A program made the position numbers and the translations under genes. Below are positions 36,259 through 44,354 of a stretch of DNA of 64,000 nt, piece after piece (position 1 is the first letter of the stretch; each line of letters opens with the position of its first letter). Origin of the DNA: Saprospiraceae bacterium (GTDB lineage Bacteria; Bacteroidota; Bacteroidia; Chitinophagales; Saprospiraceae); NCBI GenBank assembly GCA_026129545.1, contig JAHCHX010000001.1:743501-807500 (forward strand). The letters are read 5' to 3'. The notes beneath the pieces were generated by a model that made no database searches, was not told the DNA's origin, and was given only the letters and a program-made list of their open reading frames with translations.

Positions 36259-38190
36259 TCAAACACGGCTGAAAACCACGCCCTCGCCCGGCAGCAATTT
36301 TTCAACAAGAATGTTGCTCGACTGTTCGGCCCCAGCCTCAAATTGTGCTTGTTCCGTCGAAAATATCATTTTCCATCCGTGGCCCCATGGCGCCTCAAAA
36401 GCAACGTCATATTGCGCATGCTGGGTGTCGAGATTAGCCACAAATAAATACCGTGGGGTGTCACGCTGCGTCCATGCTATCACCTTGTCGTGTCCATTCG
36501 GGTCGGGCGGCAAGAGCCAAGCCGTTTTGGCGTCGCGGATGTCGACCATGATTTCATCCGACAACAATTTTTGTCGAACCAGATTTTCATAAAGCCGCTT
36601 GTTTTGCCCCCACCTATATGGTCCGTTGGTAGTTTTGGGGTCGTTCGGCATTTGAAAAACATAGTATTTGCTGTAACACTCGTTGGGCGCGGGCTGCGGG
36701 TGCGGGTCGCGGCACTCAAATCCAAGCCCCATGTAGGAAGGCATATCGGTCAGAAACAACGCGATGAAATGCCGCATCTCGTTGCCATCCAGATAAAATC
36801 GGTCGAAGCGAGGGTCGTCCTTGTCGGCGGTCATGATGGTAAAGTTGGGCGCGAACTTCCGTGTCTCCAGCCACTGTCGGTATTGCCAGAAAGTTCGCAC
36901 GAATTGTTCCGTGCCGACGGGTTCCGATTGCAAATCGCCCAAAGTGGAGTCCGCCATCGCCGCTTCCAGATGAGCGCACTCGTCGCCGTAAGCCATCTCG
37001 TTGGGCGGAGCCAAAAAGCTCTCCGCGAAGTAGCCGAAATAGGGCTTGTCGCGCAGCACCGCTCGTTTCACCGCTCCCAGCAGGTCGTAGTATTCGTCGC
37101 GCACGGCCGGCACTCCTCCGGGCCTCATCTGCACGTGAGACATGTCGCCACGCATGAAGTCGAACCCATACTCCGCCACGATGCTTCGGTAATGTTCGGC
37201 GCAATACGCCCACGCCGCGTGATTGGGGCGCCCAAAATCGAGTTCCCAGTTTTGGTTGTCGTCTTTGCTCTCGTAGAGCCTGTAGCGGGCCAATGGCCCA
37301 AAAACACGCGAAAATTTTTGTGGCCGCACAAGCCGATAGTCACGCCAGACGAGGCCTTCCTCGTCCACCACCTGTGCCTCCGGGCGCGGGTCCACCTCGA
37401 GGCCGCGATAGGGAGGGCCCATCGTGGCAGGCACTGTCTCGTAGCCATGTGCATGGAGCAACCGCACCATTTCTTTTCGTCGGAACAACCGGCCCCAATA
37501 GTCATATTTTTCACCGAAAAGCACACGCAAGCGGGTGTTTTCCGTCGTTTTTTCAAAAAACGCTTCGGGCGACGTGGGCAACTCAACATCCCGCACCGCG
37601 CTTCCTTGCTGCAACAAGTGCTCGAAAAGCAGCGTCTGTACTTTGCGATGCAGATGAGCGTCGTGCGCTGCGATTTCCATGTCGCGGCGTTGAAGCCACT
37701 CAAAGAGATGGGGATTGGCGAGTGCCATTTCGGAATAGCGGTCTGTGTGTGGCACCACATCGACGCCTACTACCTTTCCCAGCAGGTGCAGGATGTTGAC
37801 CGTCACTTTTAGGTGCTTTTCCACCGTGTCGAGATGGGGGAAGGCCGCAGCCAACTGAGGGCTGAAGAATTCGGGGTTCACGTTCCAACTGGCAGGGCCA
37901 TAAAGGCTCGCTACCACACCCGGCTCCCATATCGGAAGGATATGAATAGCGTTTTGTGCCTTGGGCAACACAAGTGAGTAGGGCACCGCGTTCCAGAAAT
38001 GCTGAATCGTCCGAATATTGATGCCCACCGTGTTCGCGGTTTTCAGAAAAGAAGTGTCGCGCCTCTCTTCCAATGGGCTGGGAATGGATGCCGAAGGGTC
38101 GAAGGCCGGATAAAGTTGGGGGCCGAGTATTTTGCTGAGCGAGCGCATGATTTCCCCAAAGGGAAGTTGCAGCGCCTCAACAGGCATCAT
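36259..38190 (-). CDS. GH13-like (alpha-amylase family) glycoside hydrolase
   Basis: A 643-residue protein from the ATG at 38190. It has a (beta/alpha)8 glycosidase pattern: GKVVGVDVVPHTDRYSEMAL as conserved region I, YGFDFMRGDMSHVQ with the candidate nucleophile Asp as region II, and FGYFAESFLAPPNEMAYG with the candidate acid Glu as region III. Near the end is LLPGEGVVFSRV from a C-terminal beta domain. No signal peptide, so it probably works inside the cell on an alpha-glucan or related sugar. The longer frame (to 38484) adds 98 residues without homology-like character. Exact specificity cannot be read. Confidence 0.7.
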   Translation of the reverse strand: MMPVEALQLPFGEIMRSLSKILGPQLYPAFDPSASIPSPLEERRDTSFLKTANTVGINIRTIQHFWNAVPYSLVLPKAQNAIHILPIWEPGVVASLYGPASWNVNPEFFSPQLAAAFPHLDTVEKHLKVTVNILHLLGKVVGVDVVPHTDRYSEMALANPHLFEWLQRRDMEIAAHDAHLHRKVQTLLFEHLLQQGSAVRDVELPTSPEAFFEKTTENTRLRVLFGEKYDYWGRLFRRKEMVRLLHAHGYETVPATMGPPYRGLEVDPRPEAQVVDEEGLVWRDYRLVRPQKFSRVFGPLARYRLYESKDDNQNWELDFGRPNHAAWAYCAEHYRSIVAEYGFDFMRGDMSHVQMRPGGVPAVRDEYYDLLGAVKRAVLRDKPYFGYFAESFLAPPNEMAYGDECAHLEAAMADSTLGDLQSEPVGTEQFVRTFWQYRQWLETRKFAPNFTIMTADKDDPRFDRFYLDGNEMRHFIALFLTDMPSYMGLGFECRDPHPQPAPNECYSKYYVFQMPNDPKTTNGPYRWGQNKRLYENLVRQKLLSDEIMVDIRDAKTAWLLPPDPNGHDKVIAWTQRDTPRYLFVANLDTQHAQYDVAFEAPWGHGWKMIFSTEQAQFEAGAEQSSNILVEKLLPGEGVVFSRV

Positions 38191-38612
38191 GCGCCGGAAT
38201 CTTGTTATTTCGCGGTTGTCAAATTGTGCCAAAGAAATGCAGATGTTTTTTTTGTGTAAATAATGTAAAGTTTTGGCTAAATTCAAAAAAACTGAATAAA
38301 AAATTGAATTTGAAGTTTTGAAAAAAACACTACTTTCGCTGCTGCGAAGATATCTGAAACAATCGCATGGTTGCCAACACTCCAACCTCGCCATAATCGC
38401 AATACGTCCATTCTCTCGGGACTCTCTATGTGAACACCTTGTTTGGCGCATTGCCAGCGTGTTCGATGAATCTTGCATTCTCACCTATTGCTCTTGTCCC
38501 CGCGACCCAATTCGAGGAGCGTGCGGCATATGTCCCCTTAGCACTCCCTTCAAGTCGGCTATTTTGCCTTTTTAATCAGTTTTCTAAAACAAAAACAAAA
38601 CATCCTGTTGCC
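38191..38612. other. Divergent intergenic region, no supported gene
   Basis: 422 bases between the GH13-like and AP2-domain genes, AT-rich over 38240-38330. A plus-strand promoter-like pair TTTG - 18 bases - TACTTTCG lies near 38307-38338, weakly matching the Bacteroidota consensus. The plus frames here have no conserved character. Confidence 0.4.
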
Positions 38613-39152
38613 GTGACTTACAAGATAAAACTTAAAAACTCGAACGATATGGTGCTGCTCGATGCCCATATCTATGAAGCCCTTTCAATCGACCCATACC
38701 TTTCCAAAATCAACTTTATCAACAGCTTGCGAAAGCATTCGAGCGGCTGCGCCGTTTTTCAGAAAACATGGAAAAAGGCGGACGGTACTTTCAAGACGGA
38801 GACGATATATTTGCACAAATTGGTCGCCGAGCGATTTTTGTCGAACCAGCGCAAGGGCAATCGCAAACTGGTTGGCAGCAAAAATGGCGATAAGTTGGAT
38901 TGTCGTCTGGAAAATTTGGTGTGGCGCTCGCGCTCGCTCGCCAGTCGCCAACGCAAGACGACCAGCAAGACGGGCTACACGGGCGTCTATCAAGAGCACA
39001 ACCGCTACCGAGCCGTCATCTCCGTGGAAGGCAAATCCATTCACCTCGGAATGTTCGACACGGCGGAGGAAGCCGCCGCCGCCTACAACAAACGCTCCAA
39101 AGAAGTATTTGGGGAGGATGGTAAAATCAATCGGGTGAAGGGGTGGCAGTAG
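38613..39152 (+). CDS. AP2/HNH-type DNA-binding protein (homing-endonuclease-like)
   Basis: A 179-residue protein with a C-terminal AP2 domain of about 55 residues (TGYTGVYQEHNRYRAVISVE, LGMFDTAEEAAAAYNK). The N-terminal ~110 residues resemble the small HNH-like domain seen in phage and homing-endonuclease proteins: KIKLKNSNDMVLLDAHIYEA, YLHKLVAERFL, LVGSKNGDKLDCRLENLVW. The frame opens at 38430, but residues before 38613 look unrelated. The GTG at 38613 keeps the KIKLKNS strand, which would be lost at the ATG at 38649. Likely of mobile-element origin; target site unknown. Ends four bases from the convergent miaE. Confidence 0.65.
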   Translation: MTYKIKLKNSNDMVLLDAHIYEALSIDPYLSKINFINSLRKHSSGCAVFQKTWKKADGTFKTETIYLHKLVAERFLSNQRKGNRKLVGSKNGDKLDCRLENLVWRSRSLASRQRKTTSKTGYTGVYQEHNRYRAVISVEGKSIHLGMFDTAEEAAAAYNKRSKEVFGEDGKINRVKGWQ

Positions 39153-39156
39153 AGTT

Positions 39157-39756
39157 TTAGTGCATTCGGTCGCCGCGTGGCGCCAGCTGTTGCATGATGC
39201 CAGCCTCGTGCAACAGATATTCCTTCCATCGGGCGCGGGTTTTTTCTTTCCCAAAATACAGCTCGGCCAGCTCGATAAACATCCGATAGTGCCCGGCCTC
39301 CGCCACCATGAACTGGTGATACCATTTGCGCAACGCCTCGTCCGAGCAGTGCAGCGACAAAAGCCTGAATCGCTCGCAGCTGCGCGCCTCGATGAGCGCG
39401 CACACCAGTAGCCGCTCCAGCAGCGCCTCCTCGCGGGAAATCCCCTTTCGCTGATAAGCAAGGAGTTGGTTCACATACTCGTCCTTGCGCTGACGGCCCA
39501 ACTTCAAATCGCGTTTTTTCAACTCGGCCAAGACCAGCCTGAAATGCCCCCATTCCTCCGTGACGATGGGGGCGAGTTCCTCCACCAGCTCGGGTCGGTC
39601 TGGATAAGCCTGAATGAGCGAGATACAGGAAGTGGCTGCCTTTTGCTCGCAGTAGGCATGGTCGGTGAGGATTTCGGCCAAGTCCATTTCGGCCAGATTG
39701 ACCCAGCGCGGGTCGGTAGGCAATTGAAGGCCCAATTTCGTGTTGTGCAATTCCAT
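39157..39756 (-). CDS. miaE: tRNA-(ms2io6A)-hydroxylase MiaE
   Basis: Di-iron monooxygenase that hydroxylates the isopentenyl group of modified A37 in tRNA. The 199-residue protein from the ATG at 39756 starts MELHNTKLGLQLPTDPRWV, the usual start of the family. Iron ligands of the ferritin-like fold are visible in DHAYCEQKAA, VTEEWGHFRLV, EARSCERF and VAEAGHYRMF. Longer in-frame starts at 39780 and 39816 exist, but the -7 element TACCTTTG (39768-39761) ends only four bases before this ATG. Divergent from the TrmH-family gene. Confidence 0.88.
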   Translation of the reverse strand: MELHNTKLGLQLPTDPRWVNLAEMDLAEILTDHAYCEQKAATSCISLIQAYPDRPELVEELAPIVTEEWGHFRLVLAELKKRDLKLGRQRKDEYVNQLLAYQRKGISREEALLERLLVCALIEARSCERFRLLSLHCSDEALRKWYHQFMVAEAGHYRMFIELAELYFGKEKTRARWKEYLLHEAGIMQQLAPRGDRMH

Positions 39757-39760
39757 GCCG

Positions 39761-39787
39761 CAAAGGTAGATGCGAGCCATAAATTTG
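39761..39787. promoter_or_regulatory. Back-to-back promoters of miaE and the TrmH-family gene
   Basis: Minus-strand TACCTTTG (39768-39761) serves miaE. Plus-strand TAAATTTG (39780-39787) serves the methyltransferase gene. Both match TAnnTTTG and lie 4 and 8 bases from the respective first ATGs, so both mRNAs should be nearly leaderless. Confidence 0.5.
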
Positions 39788-39795
39788 CCCCCCAA

Positions 39796-40344
39796 ATGCA
39801 AACGCGAACTATGCAAAAACTAAGCATGGATGACCTCAACCGCCTGTCGGTGGCGGATTTTTCCCGACAACAAAAACTGCCCGTCGTCTTGGTGCTCGAC
39901 AATGTGCGCTCAGGCCTCAATGTCGGCTCCATTTTTCGCAGCGCCGATGCTTTTTTGCTGGAAAGGCTCATTTTGTGTGGCATCACCGCGCAGCCCCCGC
40001 ATCGGGAGATACTAAAAACCGCGCTGGGCAGCACTGAATCGGTGGATTGGACTTATCACGCGCACACTACGGAGGCAGTGGATTGGCTCAAACAAAACGG
40101 CTATCGCGTGTTTGCCGTGGAACAGACCACCCATAAAATCTGGCTGCACGATTTTATGCCGGAACACCAGACCCGTTACGCCTTTGTGTTGGGCAACGAA
40201 GTGGAGGGCGTGAGCGATGCCGTGCTTGCCCTGTGCGACGGGGCCATGGAAATTCCCCAATTCGGCACCAAACACTCGCTCAATGTGGCAGTGGCGGCGG
40301 GTATTGTAGTGTGGGAGGTCGCTCGCAAAATTTGGGAGGGGTAG
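39796..40344 (+). CDS. TrmH/SpoU family RNA 2'-O-methyltransferase
   Basis: A 182-residue SAM-dependent methyltransferase with the knotted SPOUT fold. The three signature motifs are visible: DNVRSGLNVGSIFRSADAF (motif 1), FVLGNEVEGVSDAVLALCDG (motif 2, SAM-binding knot) and IPQFGTKHSLNVAVAAGIVVWE (motif 3). It lacks an N-terminal RNA-binding extension and is close to the minimal size, as in TrmL or TrmH-like proteins. The substrate (tRNA or rRNA) cannot be told. An alternative ATG at 39811 would remove five residues. Confidence 0.87.
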   Translation: MQTRTMQKLSMDDLNRLSVADFSRQQKLPVVLVLDNVRSGLNVGSIFRSADAFLLERLILCGITAQPPHREILKTALGSTESVDWTYHAHTTEAVDWLKQNGYRVFAVEQTTHKIWLHDFMPEHQTRYAFVLGNEVEGVSDAVLALCDGAMEIPQFGTKHSLNVAVAAGIVVWEVARKIWEG

Positions 40345-40412
40345 GATGTGCGGGGGCGCAAGACCTGCGTGCGGCCAATGTCGGATGTGCGCTGTGCCGC
40401 GACTTTATACCT

Positions 40413-40524
40413 TATACCTTGATTCGATAGGATTTGTCAGATGGCCGTGATTGATGCCCCTGATTTTGAGCAGATTGCGATAGTGACCATGCTCATCTGA
40501 CAAATCCTAGCGAATCAAGGTATA
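40413..40524. repeat. Dispersed ~105-bp element, copy 4, with full 31-bp terminal inverted repeats
   Basis: The left tip TATACCTTGATTCGATAGG continues to CAGATG at 40443. It is mirrored by 40494-40524 with a single mismatch over 31 bases. The inner core GATTGATGCCCCTGATTTTG is shared with the other four copies, which lack the long right-hand mirror. This copy could form a hairpin of over 30 bp. Confidence 0.85.
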
Positions 40525-40633
40525 AATTGCCAAAACGAATAGTCATCTTTTCGCTTCTCAAAAAAAAGCACGTTTACCTTCTTTTTCGTGTGCAGTTGCC
40601 ATTGCCTGAAAGGATAGTACAACTGCCTTGTTA

Positions 40634-40763
40634 CAGCGATTTTCGCTTTGTCGGGTTCTGAGAGGTGTCATCCCGGAAGAATGCAGGGGTGCGTCTCAGA
40701 AACAGGCCGAGATGTCACCTTCTTCGTTGCTCAAAAGATGACAACTCTTACAAAACGAGAATG
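40634..40763. repeat. Dispersed repeat, copy 2 (relative of 34605)
   Basis: CAGCGATTTTCGCTTTGTCG at the left and AAAACGAGAAT at the right match the copy at 34605; the middle is longer and diverged. No ORF in 40345-40824. Confidence 0.55.
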
Positions 40764-40824
40764 GCTGAGCGGTACCAAGTCTGGCGGCGCCCCCCCCCAA
40801 TGGAAATAACCAATCCCCCCCATT

Positions 40825-41145
40825 TCATCGCGGCATGAACAAGATAATCAAAGCCCCTGCGATGCAAATACTCGCGCCGATGAGGTCCCAGTTGTCGGGT
40901 GTTTGGTATTCTGCCAAATACAACCAAAGCAACGAGGCGGCGATGTAGATGCCGCCGTAAATCGCGTAGGCTCGTCCCGCAAATTCCGCTTGGACTTTCG
41001 CCAGCAGGAAGGCAAAAACGATTAAAGAGAGAGTGCCGGGGATGAGCCAATAGATTGACCTGCCGGATTTGAAATAATTCCAGAAAGCAAAGCAGCCAAA
41101 AATTTCAAAAAATGCGGCGGCTATGTATATGATGATGTCTCTCAT
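40825..41145 (-). CDS. YnfA/UPF0060-family membrane protein
   Basis: A 106-residue protein with four helices. The N-terminus (MRDIIIYIAAAFFEIFGCFAFW), the centre (LSLIVFAFLLAKVQAEFAGRAYAIYGGIYI) and the end (WDLIGASICIAGALIILFMP) match the YnfA/UPF0060 family closely in length and motifs (AGRAYAIYGGIYI is the hallmark). The fold is like small multidrug transporters, and a transport role is suspected in the family but not proved. Single gene; 33 bases upstream lies a palindromic element. Confidence 0.9.
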   Translation of the reverse strand: MRDIIIYIAAAFFEIFGCFAFWNYFKSGRSIYWLIPGTLSLIVFAFLLAKVQAEFAGRAYAIYGGIYIAASLLWLYLAEYQTPDNWDLIGASICIAGALIILFMPR

Positions 41146-41177
41146 GTGTCACAGACAACGGTATTGCCCCCGAACGG

Positions 41178-41252
41178 GTGCATTTCAAGTTGTCGCCTTT
41201 CGTAATCCGGAATGTTATTCCGCGATGCGTTTTGCGACAACTCGAAATGTGC
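41178..41252. repeat. Double hairpin element, copy 1, conserved inner loop
   Basis: The outer stem CATTTCAAGTTGTCGC (41181-41196) pairs with GCGACAACTCGAAATG (41234-41249), 15 of 16. The inner hairpin CGGAAT-GTT-ATTCCG lies at 41208-41222. Copy 2 (44042-44116) keeps the inner hairpin but has a different outer stem that is also perfectly paired. Confidence 0.65.
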
Positions 41253-41296
41253 CGTCCCCAAACAGGCTTGTGGCAGCATTGGGCAGCGCAGGAGAA

Positions 41297-41581
41297 TTAT
41301 GCGGAGAAGTGCACCACATCGTCAATGATGCCGTCAACCGCCACCTCGGTCGCGCTGCACATGGACTTGATGGAGTAACTGTATTGATGAGCGGGATTGG
41401 CGTTCGGCACGCTGATGCTATGGCCAGTGATGTCGCCGCTGAAAAACTCCTGACGAGTGGTTTTGTTGGTGACCGCGACGCGGTAGCCGTAGGCACCAGC
41501 GACAGCCGACCAGGAAATTTCGATGGCGTTTCCGTTGAATCGCCCGGAGGACGATGCGGGAGGTGTAAGAGTGCAACTCAT
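41297..41581 (-). CDS. Small fibronectin type III-like protein
   Basis: A 94-residue protein that is mostly one Fn3-type beta-sandwich: NAIEISWSAVAGAYGYRVAV, VPNANPAHQYSYSIKSMCS. No signal peptide is seen, and the first 15 residues are Ser/Pro/Thr-rich. Such free-standing Fn3 domains are uncommon, so it could be the tail of a formerly larger surface protein. Start chosen at the ATG at 41581. Confidence 0.5.
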   Translation of the reverse strand: MSCTLTPPASSSGRFNGNAIEISWSAVAGAYGYRVAVTNKTTRQEFFSGDITGHSISVPNANPAHQYSYSIKSMCSATEVAVDGIIDDVVHFSA

Positions 41582-41655
41582 GGTGTTGGCAGACGTTTTT
41601 AAAAATGATGCAAAGTTAGGTTTCGTGGGTTTTTCGGGTCAAATGTATGGACGAC

Positions 41656-43890
41656 TCACCATTTTAACATCCCCTCCATCGCGTCGCCCACTTTTTCAAT
41701 CGAGGGAATCATTTCCTGTTCCAAGGTCGAATTGAGCGGTACGGCGGGCATATTCGCCGCGCCGATGGTGCGCACGGGCGCGTCGAGCCATTGGAAGCAG
41801 TGCTCTTGGATGCGAGCGGCCAAAGTCTGGGCGAAGGAGTTGTTCACCTGCTCTTCGGTGACGACGAGCACCTTGCCGTGCCGTTGGGCAAGCGCATACA
41901 TGGCCGCCTCGTCAAGTGGGCAAAGGGTGCGCAGGTCGAGGATTTCCACGCGGCCCTTGAAGCGGTCGTTCGCGGCGTTCAAGGCCCAATGCACCCCCAT
42001 GCCGTAAGTGACAATGCCGAGCGTTTCGCCTTTTTCGACCCATTCGTTTTCAGCCGACAAGACTGTTCTGGCTTTGCCGAAGGGGATGACGTAATCCTCG
42101 CCCGGCTCCACGGTGCGGGCGGCTTCGGTGCCGCGCACTTTCGACCAGTAGAGGCCTTTATGCTCAAAAATGACGACAGGGTTCGGGTCGTAGTAGGCGG
42201 CCTTGAGCAGGCCTTTCAGGTCGGCCCCATTGCTCGGATAGGCGATTTTCACGCCGCGAACGTTGGTCACGACCGTCTCCACGCTGCTGCTGTGGTAGGG
42301 GCCGCCGCTCCCATACGCGCCAATGGGGACGCGCACCACGCAGCTGACCGGCCATTTGCCGTTGGTGAGGTAACAGCTGCGGGCGACCTCGGTGAAGAGT
42401 TGGTTCAGCCCCGGCCAGATGTAGTCGGCGAATTGCACCTCGACGATGGGCTTCAGCCCGACGGCGCTCATGCCGACGGTGCTGCCGATGATGAATGCCT
42501 CTTGGATGGGCGTGTTGAACACGCGGTGGTCGCCGAATTTTTCGGCCAGCGTGGCGGCCTCGCGGAACACGCCGCCGAGCCGTCGCCCCACGTCTTGGCC
42601 GTAGAGCAGACATTCGGGGTGCTTGCGCATGAGCTCCTCGATGGCGAAGAGGGCGCAGTCCACCATGACCTTCGGCTCGCGGTTTTGGGGCGAGCGTTCG
42701 CCGCGTTCTTCGGTGATGGGCGTGGGGGCGAAGTCGTGGGCATAAAGGTCTTCGGGGCGTGGGTCTTCGGCGTTTTTGGCCTGCTCAAAATCTGCCTCGA
42801 CCGTTGCAACGGCCTCTTTTTCAATTTTTTGGAGTTCTTTTTCCGAAAAGCCGTTTTCCAACAAAGTCTTGCGCAAAATAGGGTAGGGGTCGCGGCGGGC
42901 GTGCTCGTCGAGGTCGTCGCGGTACCATTCCTTGCGAACGCCGGAGGTGTGGTGGTTCAAAAGCGGGACGCGCGCGTGGAGCAGAAACGGGCGGCGCTCG
43001 CGGCGGATTTTTTCAATAATATCGGCGACTGTTTTCCAACATTCCTCAAAGTCATTGCCCTCGATACTGACGGCTTCGAGGCCGGGGAACCCCCGCGCGT
43101 ATTCGGCGGCGTTGGCGACGCGGGTCTCGGCGGCGTTGGCCGAGATGTCCCAGCCGTTGTCCTGCACGAGGTAGAGAATCGGGAGTTTTTTCAGCACTGC
43201 CATTTGGAAGGCCTCGGCTACTTCGCCTTCGGTGACGGAGGCATCGCCCAAAGAGCAGACAACGATGGGTGATGGGTGATGGGTGGCTGGCGACTGCGAC
43301 TTGAAGTGGTAAGGGTAGGGGTTTTCCAAGTCAACCATCATTTCGACATGGGCAGTGCCGTCCTCTATAAACGGTATTCCCATTTGCTCTTTGTACCAAA
43401 ATCCCAAGGCCGAACCCGTGGCGGGAATGGCTTGCATCCCGGTGGCGCTGCTTTGGTGAGGGATTTTGGGGAAATCGGGGCGGCGCAGGCTGGGGTGGCA
43501 ATAGTAGGAGCGCCCGGCGGAGAAGGGGTCGTCGCGCTTGGCCATGAGTTGGAGCATGAGCTCGTAGGGGCGCAGCCCCATGCCGAGCAACATCGCGTCG
43601 TCGCGGTAGTAGAGGTAGGCATAGTCTTGGGGAAGCAGTTGCATCCCGACGGCCAGCTGGATGGCCTCGTGGCCGCGTGAGGTGGCGTGGACGTACTTGC
43701 TGACGAATTTGAAATTGGCCTCGTAGGTCTCCGTCATGGACTTGGCGGTGGCCATGAAGCGGAAGGCCTGCTTCAGAACGGCGCGTGTCACTGGGTTGAC
43801 GGGGGCGGTTTTTTGTTTTTTTGTCGGTGCGAGGGTGGGCATTGTTTGGTAGAATTTGATAAGAGGATGTCCTTCAAGCCACTTGGTCAT
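41656..43890 (-). CDS. 2-oxoacid dehydrogenase E1, alpha and beta subunits fused
   Basis: Thiamine-diphosphate dehydrogenase of a 2-oxoacid dehydrogenase complex, 744 residues with alpha and beta parts in one chain. Alpha part (about 30-370): YYRDDAMLLGMGL and the ThDP-Mg motif GDASVTEGEVAEAFQMA ending in LVQDNGWDIS. Beta part (about 410-744): AIEELMRKHPECLLYGQDVG, VGMSAVGLKPIVEVQFADY, RVPIGAYGSGGPYHSSS. The fused order is common in Bacteroidota and is often annotated as 2-oxoisovalerate dehydrogenase. It probably works with the E2 at 33265. The start could also be the ATG at 43842 (MPTLAPTKK). No E3 gene in the window. Confidence 0.88.
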   Translation of the reverse strand: MTKWLEGHPLIKFYQTMPTLAPTKKQKTAPVNPVTRAVLKQAFRFMATAKSMTETYEANFKFVSKYVHATSRGHEAIQLAVGMQLLPQDYAYLYYRDDAMLLGMGLRPYELMLQLMAKRDDPFSAGRSYYCHPSLRRPDFPKIPHQSSATGMQAIPATGSALGFWYKEQMGIPFIEDGTAHVEMMVDLENPYPYHFKSQSPATHHPSPIVVCSLGDASVTEGEVAEAFQMAVLKKLPILYLVQDNGWDISANAAETRVANAAEYARGFPGLEAVSIEGNDFEECWKTVADIIEKIRRERRPFLLHARVPLLNHHTSGVRKEWYRDDLDEHARRDPYPILRKTLLENGFSEKELQKIEKEAVATVEADFEQAKNAEDPRPEDLYAHDFAPTPITEERGERSPQNREPKVMVDCALFAIEELMRKHPECLLYGQDVGRRLGGVFREAATLAEKFGDHRVFNTPIQEAFIIGSTVGMSAVGLKPIVEVQFADYIWPGLNQLFTEVARSCYLTNGKWPVSCVVRVPIGAYGSGGPYHSSSVETVVTNVRGVKIAYPSNGADLKGLLKAAYYDPNPVVIFEHKGLYWSKVRGTEAARTVEPGEDYVIPFGKARTVLSAENEWVEKGETLGIVTYGMGVHWALNAANDRFKGRVEILDLRTLCPLDEAAMYALAQRHGKVLVVTEEQVNNSFAQTLAARIQEHCFQWLDAPVRTIGAANMPAVPLNSTLEQEMIPSIEKVGDAMEGMLKW

Positions 43891-44041
43891 GTCATATAGA
43901 ATTGGTCATTGAACATTGGTCATTTCAAGAAACAATTTTTTCAATTTGAAATCAAGATGTCCGATGAGTTGAGACTCCCTCTTGTTTGATTTGAAAGTCA
44001 GGCAGGGCGAAGGTAGGGCTTTCGTCGCGGCTGTTTTAGCA

Positions 44042-44116
44042 GGGCGCGTTTCAAATTGCCGCGTATGTACGCCGGAATGTTGTTCCGATTTGCTTGCGGC
44101 AATTTGAAACGCGCCC
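44042..44116. repeat. Double hairpin element, copy 2, conserved inner loop
   Basis: The outer stem starting GGGCGCGTTTCAAATTGCC (44042-44062) pairs perfectly over 21 bases with 44096-44116. The inner hairpin CGGAA-TGTTG-TTCCG lies at 44073-44087. The remaining gap 43891-44354 shows no gene. Confidence 0.7.
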
Positions 44117-44354
44117 GTTTCAACGGATGCCGCGTTCTTGTTGTGCTTCTTGCCGTGCTCAACGCTTTGCGGCGCGAGGTGTATTTTTGGCAAAATAAGA
44201 AATGGCACATTTTCCGATTGCTCTCCTTTACATTTGCGCGGCACAAAATTTTAACATAAAATTGCTGGTTGACAAAAATCTCGTTCCGCCTGCGGACGTT
44301 TGTGCGATTTTCCAGTGCATCTAAAATTCTTGTCATTTTCAAAACGCTATCTCT

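Noticed and set aside
41791..43272. 493-codon plus-strand frame opposite the E1 gene
   Set aside because: It is antisense to well-conserved E1 motifs and has no recognisable domain or start signal.
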